NCBI RefSeq assembly: GCF_000313135.1
Contig: NW_004457442.1
Span: forward strand, 63,945-127,944
Direction: 5' to 3'
Length of the DNA: 64,000 nucleotides
Source: Acanthamoeba castellanii str. Neff
Taxonomy: Eukaryota; Discosea; Longamoebia; Acanthamoebidae
Both the position numbers and the translations under genes were made by a program. Position 1 is the stretch's first letter; the number at the start of each line of letters is the position of its first letter. The notes under the pieces are model-generated. The model saw only the letters and a list, made by a program, of their open reading frames with translations, ran no database searches and was not told the origin of the DNA. Shown here in pieces: positions 47,659-59,100 of the stretch.

Positions 47659-50499
47659 ATGAGGAACCTCGGGCAATGCCTCACCACGCTGGGGGTTATC
47701 CTGCTGTTGACTGTTCTCAATGCCTCGGCTGCTTATTCCCATCGTACCTCCCCCCGCTCGCCTGTTGGCATCTTGTTGGTTTGTAGCTCATCCCTTCGGC
47801 CAACTTGCATCATCCAGATATGGACTTCGTGACCGAGAACGGAACGCAGTGGGCAGTCAAGGTGTCGGCCAAGGACCAATCCGAACAGTTCCTCAAGCTC
47901 AAGCAGCTCGCAGAGGAGCACGGGGTAGGCGTGTCTTAATTGTGATATTTTTATTTGTTTTTTTAACTCTTCAATTTCTTCTTTTCTTTTTTTGTCATCT
48001 ATCTGCAGTGCCGCATCATTGGACCGGTCGGCAACCTTCGCGACTACTTCCTTCTTGAACACGACCCCAACCACCGAGCCAGGAGGAGCATTGCAGAGGT
48101 GCGCTACGTGCCAGTGGGTTTTAGCCCCCCCCCCACATTTTCCTGGGCTCACAACTCTCTGTGCAGGTGGACACCGCACTGGCGGTCCATCCGCACGTAG
48201 AATGGTCCGAGATGCAGGAGCTGCGCACCCATGCCAAGCGCATGGAGCTTATCACGGGTACTATTATTGCTCTTCTTGGTCATGCTAGGAGAGAGCAGGC
48301 TAACGTGTAGCGGTTCTAGACCCCTTGTACCCTGCCCAGCACCACCTGCACAACCCACACGGCAGGGACCTCCACGTCATTCCCGCCTGGGAAAGAGGCC
48401 TGTCGGGTCGCGGCATCGGTACGCTTGGCTCTCGCGCATGCAATGGGTGTCCAGTGCGTGTGTTGTCTAATCTGGGCTGGAACGTTCATCGTCGCGGGGT
48501 GCGTGGTCATGGCACAGCTATCTCCCTCGTGGACGACGGCCTGGAGTGGCGCCACAAGGACTTTGGCGAAGGGTCGCGCTTCCTTGCGGAGGGATCGAAG
48601 GACTGGAACGGACGAGACGACGATCCTACTCCTGTGCGCTCGGACGACACCCACGGCACCGGTACTACTCCCTCTGCTGTCTAGATCTATGGGCTCTTGC
48701 AGCTTGCTGACCACCGTGTGGACGCTGCACAGCCTGCGCCGGTCTCGCCTACGCCGGCATGAACGACGGCACCTGTGGCGTGGGTTTGGCTTTTGCGTAC
48801 GACCTCCGCTCGCCCGCCTTCCCTATCCAGCAGGGCAATGATCCACATTCATTGAATTGCACCGTTGATTGTACAAACACAGGGCCAAGGTGAGCGGTCA
48901 GCGACTGATTTCGGGCGGCGTGACGGATGCCATGGTGCGTGCAATCCTCCCCTCCACCACTCCCCTCCTATGAGGCGCTATTGCTCAACTCTTAAACTTC
49001 GCACAGGAAGCAGCAGCGCTCTCGTACCGCAACGATCTCAACCACATCTACTCCTGTTCGTGGGGTTCGTGACACGATTTAGGAGGATGAGTGGCCGGAG
49101 TCGTAGTAGTAACTCTTCGTTCTACTTCCAGGGCCGCCCGATGAAGGACTAAACGTGGAGGGACCCAAACACCTGATGCAGCAGACCTTTATCGAGGGCA
49201 CCACCAACGGCAGGAATGGAAAGGGCACGATCTTCATGTGGGCCGGCGGCAACGGAGGCGGTGCCAGGGACAACGTCAACTATGACGGCGTACGCGCCAC
49301 AGCAGCATTGATAACCAGTCGGGAGCGGAATGTGTGACGTGACTGACGACTGCTTTGCTTTTTTTTTCCATTCCAGTACGCCAACAGCATCTACTCGATT
49401 GCCATCGCCTCTGTCAATGGTGACGGCCGCAAGGCAGACTACAGCGAAGAGGGAGCCCCGTTGGTGGTGAGCGCCACCTCGAGCCCGCCCTACGTCACCA
49501 CCACCGGCGTCAAAGGAGGCTGCGAGTACGAACTTCGCCATACTTCCTTTGCCTCAGCGACCCTCTCCCTAACGCGCCGCACAGCCGAAGGTTCAGCGGC
49601 ACCTCAGCCTCGGCTCCCATGATCTCCGGCGTTGTCGCCCTCATGCTGGAGGCCAACCCCAACCTCACCTGGCGGGTACGTACTGTCGCGGGCACATTCG
49701 CTGCGCCGCTTTTTTATCGTTTGTTGATTTTTGTTTGCTACTTGGTCAGGACGTGCAAAACATCCTGCTGCGAACGGCTGCGAAGAATGATGAGGGAGAC
49801 ATCGACTGGGTGGTCAACGGGGCCGGTCTCCACGTCAATCACAAGGTAAACCGTCAGAACTCCTTTCCTTGCACGATCTGGCTAACGACGGATTACGCAC
49901 GCCATTTTTCTGGTAGTATGGGTTTGGGTTGTGCGATGCGGCTGAGGCCACGGCCATGGCGGCCACTGCCCCACTGCTTCCCCCGGCCACCACCCCAGTC
50001 GTGGTGACGTGGACCGGCTCCGTGGTACCAACCTGTGTCTCTGGCATGCAATTCTCTACAATTCCCTGTCTTGATGGGGTTTTGCAGTCCATTCCAGACC
50101 GCAGCACCGCGGCGGCGACCATTCCGCTGCAGACCAATGCCAACATCAAGGTGGAGCACGTCCAAGTCCGCTTTGTCGCCAGCCACCCTCGGAGGGGAGG
50201 TAAAACCACCACCGTCACCACTGCCTAACTCCCCACATCAGCCATTAGTCCTGACATTCTTGATTCCTCCCCCCCCCACAGACTTGAGCATTACGCTGAA
50301 GTCCCCTTACGGGACGAGCAGCGTGCTGGCGCTACAGCACAGGGACGTAGGCCGAGACTACGACTGGACGTTCATGTCGATGCGCCACTGGGGCGAGAGC
50401 TCCGCGGGCGTGTGGACCCTGGTGGTCACCGACATGAAGGTCGGCGCAGTCGGGCAAGTCACCGGGGTCACGTTGACCCTGCGCGGAACACAGCCATGA
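47659..50499 (+). CDS. Kexin/furin-like proprotein convertase
   Basis: About sixteen exons from ATG 47659 to the stop at 50497-50499, about 572 aa. There is a signal peptide (CLTTLGVILLLTVLNASA), then a propeptide ending near HRARRS, a likely self-cleavage site. The subtilase domain of the kexin group follows: Asp in SLVDDGLEWRHKDF (~162), His at an HGT site built by splicing (HGT|ACAG, ~202), oxyanion Asn in WAGGNGG (~303), and Ser in GTSASAPMISG (~372). The P domain starts near VVVTWTGSV and ends TGVTLTLRGTQP. No membrane helix follows, so the enzyme is probably secreted or luminal. It should cut precursors after basic pairs. The phase at each junction I followed was consistent. Confidence 0.9.
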
Positions 50500-50686
50500 A
50501 GCAGCGCCACACGGTCATTTGGTGGGCAAACCGTGGACCCAGGGTTCAATCGGTTACCCTCGCCCCCCGCTGCTCAATCGCTGTCGCGCAGCCGTCAGGC
50601 CTGAGGTGAAAAAGAGGATTGTTGGGTACATTTTTTTGATGAAGCAATGGGGCTCGACCGACCGATACGAAAGGAGTCCCGCCCGC

Positions 50687-52333
50687 TCAGCTGAGTATGC
50701 AGGAGGAGGCCGGTGAGCGCTTCGGCTCAGAGGAGATGTCGTGCATGTTGGCCTGCAGCGCGTGGGGCGCAAAGGGGCATTGGTCTCGGCGTTAAAAAGC
50801 AGGAGGCGAGCTGCGTCTGCGAGGCGGGGGCGTACGGCGACAAAGTGGAACAGCTCATCCAGGATCTCCTGCACGAATCCCATCTTGGCGTCGATGGAGG
50901 TGCGGAGATGGTCGGCCGCTGGGTTGGACCCGAGGTAGATCTTCCTGGCCCGCTTGGTCTTGAGCGAAGCCGGCAGTGGCGGAAGGCCGAACACCTTCAT
51001 CAGACCAGGCGACCAGGCGTGGCTCACGTCAGCATGACCCAGACCACTCAACTCAAAGGAGCAAAGGGCAGAGGGGCGAGAGAGGGGCTGACCTCGGAGT
51101 CGACGGCGGTGACGTTGGGTTCGCTGAAGGGGAAGTAGTTCCATACGACGACGTACTTGATGACGGGAGCGCGCTGCGGGAGCGGGTGGAAGCGCACGGA
51201 GAGCATGGGCAGGGGCGTGCGTCGAGAGCAGTTGCATCTCCAGATGTTCGGACGTGCGCGTTGTCAGCGATTTGATGACTGTCTCACACAACGAGAAAAA
51301 AGGTGAGACACTTTGACCCGCCACGGGACACGCACACGCACGACCGCACGACCGCACACACGCAGTCCTGGACACGCACCTCTGTCCCATAGGAACATCT
51401 TGAAGGACGGGAGGGGCTCCAACGGCTCGCGCCGCAGGTACACGAACGTGTCTCGGAACAGCGCCCGCGGGCACGCCTTCTTGTCATCATCGCCTGGCTT
51501 GCGCTTCGCCTCGAGGCCTTCGCCGGCATTCTCAGGTTCGACCACTTCCTCTCTGACTCACCGGGGGGGGGACCACACAGGGATCAGTGCGTGGAGAAGG
51601 GTGGGAGGCCTCATGGGCTCGAATGCGCGCACCCGTCGTCGAACGAAGTGGCCTTGGCAACGTCCCGCATCCAGGCTTCGATCCGTCGCCACAGCCGAAG
51701 GTACTGCAAGCGCCTCCCCGCCCTGTATAACTCCTATTCTCATCCACGCCACGTTGGGTTGAGCTTCGCTTTCGTTCTTTTCTCCTCCTATCGTTCTTTG
51801 GCAGGGCGTCGTACCTTGGGATTGACGCGGTGGTGGTAGAGCGACGAGGCCGGTGGTGCCGCTGCTGCGGGGTCGGTGCAGTCGGCGCTCGAGGTGATGG
51901 CGAGGAGGGCCGGTAGGTCGGCGCCAGGCGGCAGGAGGGGCGTCCACAGGCCCACGTGCCCACACGCCACGCGGTCGAACCGGCGGCACACGAGGCTCCA
52001 CCGGCACAGGTCGGCCGCGGTCGGTCGGCTCAGCTCCCACACGAGCCACAGCAGCTCTTCGGGCAGCGCCAGCAGCGGGCTCTGCTGTTGTTGGTCGTCG
52101 TCGCTGCTGTCGGCCTCGGCCTGGGCCTCGGCGGGTCCGTCCAGTAGGGCGCTGGCGGCCTGGTGGGAGGACTCCTCGGCCGCGGTGAGCCACCGGGGGC
52201 GGAAGTGCCCCTGGCCTGGGGCGGGCGGGAGCGAGGTGGTGCCGAATGGAGGGAGGAAGGAGGCCATGCAGTACCGCGCCAGTAGCACCTCGTTCTCTTC
52301 CTCAAGCAACGCCGTCAGTGGTGAGCCCAACAT
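50687..52333 (-). CDS. F-box protein of unknown target
   Basis: Six exons (52333-51815, 51703-51633, 51552-51376, 51237-51093, 50994-50836, 50752-50687) join in phase into 378 aa. An F-box lies at about residues 88-135: LLALPEELLWLVWELSRP then DLCRWSLVCRRFDRVACGH. It is the SKP1-binding part of SCF ubiquitin ligases. The C-terminal part (APVIKYVVVWNYFPFSEPN, KIYLGSNPAADHLR, GFVQEILDELFHFVA) is a compact domain I do not recognise. The exon 3 donor GTGTCC was chosen because it keeps the frame into the next exon. The final exon, starting ANMHDISSE, is less certain. Confidence 0.7.
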
Positions 52334-52468
52334 GCTTCGATTTCGGTTTCAGTCTATGTAACTGAACCGAAGAGGACGTACAACTGTGATGAACAGGGAA
52401 GAACTGCTTCTGCTTCTTCCCCCACTCCAGTAAAGCGGCCGTGTGGCTGTGCGACAAGGAGTTGGGTG

Positions 52469-53506
52469 ATGAAATTTCGTATGGAGGAGAAATTGAAAGG
52501 AAAAGAAAAAGAAATGAACAACAAGAAGGAGGCGCCGGAAGATCAGATCACCGGATTGCGTAACGTTGCAAAGATGAGCAAACGGAAGACGGGTAAGGAT
52601 GATTCGACTCCGCATGAGAACGAAGAGCTGAGCGAACGGCAATCCAACGGGAAGCGGGACAAGAAGAAGCAGAAGAAGGCACGGAGGGAGGAGATGGAGG
52701 CTTCGGCACAGACGGAAAAGAAGACCCACAAGAGGAAGCGCGTAGATGAGGAAGACGAGGAAGACACAAGTGGCTACAACGATCGCGGCCCAAAGGACAG
52801 CATCAAGCAGGGCGCCGTCAGCAAGAAGGACTCGAAAAAGAAGAAGAAGAAGAGCAAGAAGGCCAAGAAGGCCCCGAGTAGCGAAGATGATGCTGAGAAA
52901 ATGAGCGAAGCGAAGGCCAAGAAGGAGGAGAAGAAGAAGGCCAGTAAGAAGGAGAAGAAGAAGAGCAAGAAGGAAAAGAAAGCGAAGAAGAGCAAAGCGA
53001 CCACCGAAGAGAAGGAGAAGGCGAGCAACGGCGATTCAGCAAAGAAGGAGAAGGAAGTAGAGGCGGGAGCGTCATCTGCCACTTCGAATTCGAGCAACGG
53101 CGGCAGCGATCAGGGAGGAGCAGGATGGAATAATTGGGAGGCAAGCTCGTTCGGCGACGATGCGAGAAAGAACAAATTCCTGCGGCTCATGGGCGCGAAG
53201 AAGACCGAGGACAATCCATCGCAGCCACCGCAGAAGAAGGGCCTCTTTGGCAGCTTGCGTGCCTCCTCCGCACCGGAGCCGTCAGCGATCGACTCATCGA
53301 CGGAGCAGAAGATTACGCACGATCTCACCTCGCAATTCCAAGATGCCCTCCAGCGGCGCAACTGCCGAGGAGGCATCGGGCTCGATTCGGGTACCAAGAA
53401 GTCGGACCGCAGTGCCGAGCCTCAGCCTCACCCCTATGCGGGCGGCAAGGCCTCGACCAAGCTCCACATCGACGATTATCCGAAATCGATTAAATTCGAC
53501 GATTAA
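52469..53506 (+). CDS. Lysine-rich SMAP-domain protein
   Basis: One uninterrupted exon of 345 aa, unusual here. The first ~210 residues are almost all Lys, Glu, Ala and Ser with many KKEKKKSKK-type blocks, which is typical of nucleolar proteins. The segment WEASSFGDDARKNKFLRLMG (~225-245) matches the SMAP (small acidic protein) signature. Near the end is QFQDALQRRNCRGGIGLDSG, then KLHIDDYPKSIKFDD. The layout recalls KNOP1-like nucleolar proteins, but function is unknown. It is divergent from the F-box gene with about 135 bp between starts. Confidence 0.82.
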   Translation: MKFRMEEKLKGKEKEMNNKKEAPEDQITGLRNVAKMSKRKTGKDDSTPHENEELSERQSNGKRDKKKQKKARREEMEASAQTEKKTHKRKRVDEEDEEDTSGYNDRGPKDSIKQGAVSKKDSKKKKKKSKKAKKAPSSEDDAEKMSEAKAKKEEKKKASKKEKKKSKKEKKAKKSKATTEEKEKASNGDSAKKEKEVEAGASSATSNSSNGGSDQGGAGWNNWEASSFGDDARKNKFLRLMGAKKTEDNPSQPPQKKGLFGSLRASSAPEPSAIDSSTEQKITHDLTSQFQDALQRRNCRGGIGLDSGTKKSDRSAEPQPHPYAGGKASTKLHIDDYPKSIKFDD

Positions 53507-53584
53507 TCGTCACGTTCATCTTGACAAGGCACCCCCTCGCCCTTTCCTCTGTACACTTGGCCTTGCGTCTTCGATCTCGGGTGT

Positions 53585-54780
53585 CTAGGCGTTGGGAGAG
53601 GCATCGCTGCCCTCGAGATTGAGGCGTGTCGAGGCGTAGTTGGTGTAGCACTTGAACTCGTTGGAGAGCTTGTTGTGCCTCGGGCGCCACTGGCACTCTC
53701 GTATGGCGCCACAGCCCACGTTCTCCTGAGCCATCAGGTAGTCCGTCATCACCCGCCCTACACACAGGATCACCACACCGCCCGACACCGTGTAAGCACA
53801 ACCATCAAGCCAAGGGTGCATCAAGGAGAAGGAGCTCACAACGTTGAAGAGAGAGTGAGAAAAGCATACCAGTCGCGGCGAGGAAGCGAGCGCTGGGCTT
53901 AGCGAGGAGGCGCACGGTCTCCATGTACTGGCTCATGCACTCCTCGTTCAAGAACGGCGGGTCTATGAGCACCATGTCAAAGCCGGCCTTGAACTGGCTC
54001 TAATGGTGGCCGTGTTACATCAGCAGCATCATCATCAAGCAAACGGCGATGAAGGCTCAACGACGTACCGAGTTGTTGGACTCGTCGCCGAAAGCGGTTG
54101 GGTGCTTGTAGTCGTAGAAGACGAACTCGTCGGGGTACGCTCGCTCGAACCGTCTATCGTACTCGAACAGCACCAGCTCCACCTCCTCTCGCGCGCCCTT
54201 CTCGTTGAGCAGTTTCTGTTCTCACCGCACACACACACGCACCACCCACCGCACGCACACGTGTCCGTTTGAGTGAGTGCCATGGATGCCACGCATTCCA
54301 TTCATTCCCCCCGCTCGGGGCCTGACGCGGTGAAGGGGCGCACCTTGAGGGCGATGAAGGCGGTCGGGGTGGAGAGGAAGGCGACCCGCCCACCAGCGCC
54401 CGCCTGCTCCCGCACCTCTTCGGCTATGGTGCGGGCCGTCTCCTCTGTGTACTGCAGTGGGCTTGGGGTGAGCCGCAGCCCCAGTTTTGTGGAGTAGACG
54501 AAAAAAGTAAAGCAAAGAAGATGGAAGAGACGCTGGAGAAGGCTCTACGTCTTGAAGAGGAAGAAGTAGGGGAGAGTACCCAAAATTGAGAGAGCTGCCA
54601 GTCCTCCTCGACGACTGCAACTTCGGCAGGGGCCTTGGCCTGTTGGGTTTGGGCGGACAGGAACTCGTTGAGGGCCAGCAGCGCGTGGGCCGAGAGCGCC
54701 GGCATATCATCGTCGTCGTCGTCGTCCTCGTACGCGGCCCTCTTCACGTTGTTCAGCCTCGACGCCAGCGTGGCCTCCAT
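53585..54780 (-). CDS. EFM5: eEF1A lysine methyltransferase, EFM5/EEF1AKMT1 type
   Basis: Five coding exons (54780-54580, 54451-54344, 54215-54069, 53999-53870, 53757-53585) join in phase into 252 aa. Family features in order: MPALSAHALLALNEFL near the N-terminus, DWQLSQFWYTEETARTIAEE, a SAM-binding strand-loop (GGRVAFLSTPTAFIALK), FVFYDYKHP, and the DPPF catalytic motif at 203-206 if 38 more N-terminal residues are counted (165-168 from this start). The family trimethylates a lysine of translation factor eEF1A. I prefer ATG 54780 because a GTGAGA...CCACAG intron seems to lie just upstream in the leader; an in-frame ATG at 54894 would add 38 unlikely residues. Confidence 0.88.
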
Positions 54781-54908
54781 CTCCTGCTTCTGTGGCGATG
54801 TGGTAACTTGTTCCTCTCGCCGCCCCACAAATGATGGTTTAATTTTCTCACCTTTCTGGTTTTCCTGGACGCTGCGCATTGGTTCCACCTTCATCGCGGA
54901 ATTTCACA

Positions 54909-56618
54909 TTAAGGCTCTGTTGTTGGTTGCTGCTGGCCATCCACGAATGTCAGGAGGCGGTGGCGCGCGAACCAGGCCTCCAGCCGCTCCAGACCAGCAG
55001 AGGCGTCGGCGCTGCTGCTGTCCGCGTCGGCTGATGCTTGCGCTGTGGCGCCTGCGGCGGTGGCGGCGGCCTCGTCGCGCGCCCGCCGGAGGCGACTGGC
55101 CAGGGCGACCACCTGTTGGCGCGTCACGGCCTCGTCCCTGCCGCCTACCATCTGCCACAGCTCCTCGATCTTCTCCTCGTCTACGAATCGCCACTCGCCT
55201 GCAGCACTTGCGTTAGTGGTTGCGAGTTGTGTGTGTGTGTGGTGTGTCGTGTGTGTGTGTCTGTGGACGTCTACCGAGTCGCCCGGTGAGCCCGACGTCG
55301 TCGAGGTCGATGTTGCCGATGCGGACGCGATGCAGGTGGAGCAGCGGGAGGCGCACGCGTGCACACATGCGCCGGATCACGCGGTTCCTGCCCTCCCGTA
55401 TCTCGAGCGAGAGCTTCGTCGTGGTGCCTCGCGCCAACAGCTTCCTCCGCTTCTTGCTCACCTTTTCCTTCTTGTCCTCGTTCGCCTCTTCTTTCTCTTC
55501 TTCACCCCTTCCCTCGCCTCCTTGCACACCAACGTCGTCTTCCTCCTTCTCCTTCTCCTTCTTCTCTTCTCGTCGTCTCTTCGCCTCTCTGTCTCCATCG
55601 TCGCCCGCTGCGCTGCTCTCGCTCAGGCCCTTCCGCTTGTGCGGACCCTCTTCCTGGCCGCTGCAGTCCGCTGCGGGGGTGGCCGTGGCCGTGGCCGTGG
55701 TGGCGGTTGTAGTGGTGGTACTACTCAGAGACGAGTCCGTGGTCTGCGGGTGGTGGATGGTGATGTGGGCGGCCCTGGCCGGCTCCTCGCCCTTGTACAG
55801 ATCGACGCCCTGCAGCATCTGCTGTATGCGAGGATCGTCCAGCGTCAGGTCGGCCTCCGCTATCGTCAACTCGTAGATCTTGCTGATCCTGTGTTGTGGG
55901 TGGCCGCCAGTGAGCGGTCGTTGGCTAACGAGATAGGAGAGGAGGGGACGTGGCTGGTCAGGTACCGATTGCCCTTCTTGGTGATGACGTGGCCTAGATC
56001 GCCGTCGTTGGTGAACATGAGGAGGCCGGTGGTGTCCTTGTCGAGCCGCCCGATGCAGCCGAAGCCCTCCGGCATACCTACGGGTGCGCACACATGAAGT
56101 GAATGAGTGAGCCGGGGCTGTTGTCAACAATAGCAAGAGAAGAGGGCGCACCTTGCAGACAAGCGTTGAGTGTCTTCTTGCCGTAGTCGCTCTTCAGCGC
56201 CGAGATGGCTCCGCCCGGCTTGTTCAACGCCACCACCCTCGTCTTCAGCCGCTCCAGCTCTCGCTGCCTTGGCACCACCCCAAGCTATCAGCATTATTAA
56301 ATATGGTAAATCAAATACAAAATATAATCCATAAGTGGTAAATTGGACCTACCAATCGATTTCTTGGCCATCTACGAGGACGTGGTCCTCCTCGAGATAG
56401 ACGAGGGCATGCAGGGAGGGGCTGGGGTTGACGGCCGGAGCCGCGGTCTCCTCCATCACGGGGTGGGTGCGAATCTGAATGCGCGATCGGTCAGCGTAGT
56501 AAATGTTCTCGATGTCCTTGCGGCTCATGCTCGTAAATTGGCTAAGGAACTTATCGAGACGCATCGGCACAAAGTGGGCCGGCGGTAGCTTCACCATCTG
56601 CGACGCGGCCATCTTCAT
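54909..56618 (-). CDS. RsuA/RluB-type pseudouridine synthase with long insert
   Basis: Six exons (56618-56353, 56267-56152, 56077-55966, 55888-55275, 55198-54909) as five visible blocks join in phase into 465 aa. An S4 RNA-binding domain comes first (MRLDKFLSQFTSMSRKDIEN). The catalytic core follows: VVALNKPGG, then GRLDKDTTGLLMFTNDG with catalytic Asp at 140, then KIYEL, and REGRNRVIRRM near the end. Between the last two motifs sits an insert of about 110 residues of Ser/Thr runs and mixed-charge KEKEEDD blocks. A helical Ala/Arg-rich extension of about 95 residues ends the protein. It should convert uridine to pseudouridine in rRNA or another RNA; target and compartment (organelle or nucleus) are open. 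Its stop codon lies only 14 nt from the upstream in-frame ATG of the neighbouring gene. Confidence 0.85.
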
Positions 56619-56878
56619 CTCCTCCAGCAATACGACCAACAAAATAAAACCAAAGGAAATGTTGTTTTCTGTGTTTTCTTGTCAGAGTTCGGCCGAAGTC
56701 ACTGGTGGAACCATGAACCCTTGTTGTTGCTACCCTTGCCAGACCACTATCCGCGCAAGCATGTTCGGTCGAAACCCCACCAACGAGATGGAAAGGCAAT
56801 CAACCGAAACCCACATAAAAGCTCCTCTTCTCTCTGCTCTCGTCATTCACCTTTCTTCCGCTCCAAACCCAACCACCA
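56619..56878. promoter_or_regulatory. Divergent promoter region with a TATA-like box
   Basis: 260 bp between the pseudouridine synthase start (minus) and the secreted-protein start (plus). ACATAAAAGC at about 56812-56821, some 60 bp before the plus-strand ATG, is a TATA-like element, followed by a pyrimidine-rich leader. Confidence 0.4.
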
Positions 56879-57577
56879 ATGGCCCGCTTCACTCACCTGA
56901 TGCCGCTGTTTGCCTTCGCCTTGGCTTTTGTAGTCCTGACCGTGCCTCCCTCTCAGGCCGCCAAGGGCGGGCGTCCTGCGGGCCACCCTCATCACCCTCA
57001 TCATCCTCATCATTCCGGAGGATTCTTAGACACCACGTGCCGCGAGGTGCCCTTCACGCCTGAGGGCCTGGCCAGGCTAGAGCCCATCAAGGCCGCCAAC
57101 CTGGGCACCTTCAACTGCTCGGGCTCCTTCACCTACTACGACCCGTCGACCGGCCACGTGACGGCCACCATTGACCTGCCCTGGTTCAACCAGTCCACGC
57201 TCTACGAGCCCTCGTGCGGCTGCTGGGTCACCACCAGCTTCGCCTTCGGACCCACCCTCCCGCCGCTGGTCATCCGCGAGTACGGCAACGCGCTGCCGGG
57301 CCGCGCCGAAGAGGGCACGTGCCTGGAGTTCGACTGGCCCGAGGACGACGGCAACATCACCCAGTCGATCGCCTTCGGGCGCAACATGCACTTCAACGTG
57401 CACCGCGACCTGCCCTACCTGCGCCAGAGCGACGGCACGCTCACGCGCCACCAGTCGTTTTATCGGGTGGCCGGCACGCAGAACGAGCTCGTCGTGGTGC
57501 GCAAGTTCAACGAGGCCGGCTTCATCGACTGGATCGAGAACCTCGTCTGTCTCATGGTCGAGCCTCAGCTCTTGTGA
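56879..57577 (+). CDS. Small secreted protein with a His-Pro motif
   Basis: One intron-free frame of 232 aa. A clear signal peptide (FAFALAFVVLTVPPSQA) is followed by a short HPHHPHHPHH block, then a domain with six or more Cys and several N-glycosylation sites (FNCSGSFTYYDPSTG, WFNQSTLYEPSCGCW, DGNITQS). It ends in an acidic/hydrophobic helix (FIDWIENLVCLMVEP). I do not recognise the family. The His-rich block could bind metal ions. Strong codon bias and lack of introns suggest a highly expressed gene, perhaps for a wall or extracellular protein. Confidence 0.8.
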   Translation: MARFTHLMPLFAFALAFVVLTVPPSQAAKGGRPAGHPHHPHHPHHSGGFLDTTCREVPFTPEGLARLEPIKAANLGTFNCSGSFTYYDPSTGHVTATIDLPWFNQSTLYEPSCGCWVTTSFAFGPTLPPLVIREYGNALPGRAEEGTCLEFDWPEDDGNITQSIAFGRNMHFNVHRDLPYLRQSDGTLTRHQSFYRVAGTQNELVVVRKFNEAGFIDWIENLVCLMVEPQLL

Positions 57578-57783
57578 TGATCAATCATCGCCGTGACGAG
57601 AAAGCAGATCACCCCCACCAACCCATGCCCCTGTTGTCGCATCAGCAGCCTTTTCTTTTCAATACAAAAATTTGTTTTTGTTGGCGTAGAATGTATAAGG
57701 CAGCCAAGTCGTTTCGATCGAAATACACCGGGTGGGCTGGTCGGAGAAAAGTTACAAGAGAAATGTCTGTTGATTCGTGGAGC

Positions 57784-59100
57784 CTAGTACAGAGACCAAC
57801 AAGCAATGCGAGTGTCGGCTGAGCCCGACACGAGGAGGTTGTCGGTGTTGGAGAACGCCACGCAGTTGACAGGGCCGGCGTGGGCCTTGAGGATGGCCAG
57901 AGGTCGGAGCCGCTGGAAGTCCCACACACGCACGCGCTTGTCCCAGCCGCCAGTCGCGAAGATACGCTGGTCTCCGCGAATGGCCACGCTACCGACTCCC
58001 GCGTGGCCCACCTCCAGCCGCTGCTCCACCGTGACCGGCTCCATTGCTGGCTCCGAAGGTCGCAGTTGGTGGAGCACCTCGGCCGTGCCCTCGAGAGAAG
58101 CACTGTCGCTCGTGTCGCGGCCGAGTGGCAGGCCGGCGCTGAAAATGCTGATATGGGTGTCTGCCCCGCCCGACACCCCGCGCACGCCACACCCATTGCC
58201 GACCACCGCCAGGTCAAACGCGAGGGGCGGCTCGTCGTGCATGCGTTTGGCCTCGGGACCAGCCGCGGCTGCTGTCGATGCAAACGGAGCTGATGGCTTG
58301 CGGGAGTCCCAGAGGTAGAGCTGCCCATTCTCCCAGACCGAGGCCAGGTAGGGCTGGCTACCGCCACCGCCGCCGTCAGCTCCTCCTCCGTCGAACAGTC
58401 GGATGCACATACACATGCCGGTCTTCGATCGGCTGTCCAGACCCCCGATGGGTGACGGGAATCGCTGGGCCGCTGCCCGTGTACGCAAGTCCCACAGCGC
58501 CACAGCCTCACCTTCACCTCGCCTGCCTTCCTCTTCGCCGTAGACAGCAAACAAGCCCGAGTTGTCTGCAAGATATCACATGTGATGAGTTCATGGCTAC
58601 TCGCCAGGGTGGGTGGTGAGGCGGTACGTGCCGCTACTGCTTGAGCGCTCGAGAACAGAGAGCTTGCAGAAGGCGAGCGTGGCCACAGGGAAGGTCGCTG
58701 TGCTGCCACCACCGGTGCCCAGTCGCTCGGTGGCCCACAGCTTCACGCACGAGCTGTACCCGCGGCCCTGGGTCAGCAGCTGCTGCCCGCCAGCGACGAA
58801 GGCCACCTGCTGCACTCCACCTTCGCCTTCACCTTCGCCGCCGCTGGCAGCAGTGGCCCTGCGCCCGCTGGTCAGGCTGTGGGCCGTCGGCTCAACTTGC
58901 AGACGTCGCTTGGTGCGTAGGGACCACAGGCACACGGCACCACCAGCGTCGCCCGACACCAACAGCGGCTGCTGATGTGGGGCGGCGCTGGGTGGGGGCA
59001 CGCACAGGGCCACGGCATTGACGGCCGTCTCGTGGCCGCGCAGCACTGCCGTGGGCTCCGGGGGCGGCGCAGCAGCCTTTCGTCCGCTCTTCTTCTCCAT
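57784..59100 (-). CDS. GNB1L/ASTRA-associated protein 1-like WD40 protein
   Basis: Two exons (59100-58638, 58565-57784) join with phase 1 into 414 aa. WD40 repeats begin at VLRGHETAVNAVAL and end with the signature part of this family: GDQRIFATGGWDKRVRVWDF, then LRPLAILKAHAGPVNCVAF and SGSADTRIACWSLY at the extreme C-terminus. The GTAGCG donor was chosen because it restores the frame into NSGLFAVYG. In yeast and animals these proteins work with the TTT/ASTRA chaperone system that matures PIK-like kinases such as TOR and ATM; that role here is inferred from the family. Inserted Gly/Ser/Ala loops make it longer than most. Confidence 0.83.

Noticed and set aside
54786..54894. Coding N-terminus of the EFM5-type protein from ATG 54894
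   Set aside because: The extra residues do not resemble the family, and a GTGAGA...CCACAG intron fits the same stretch. Kept as an alternative only.
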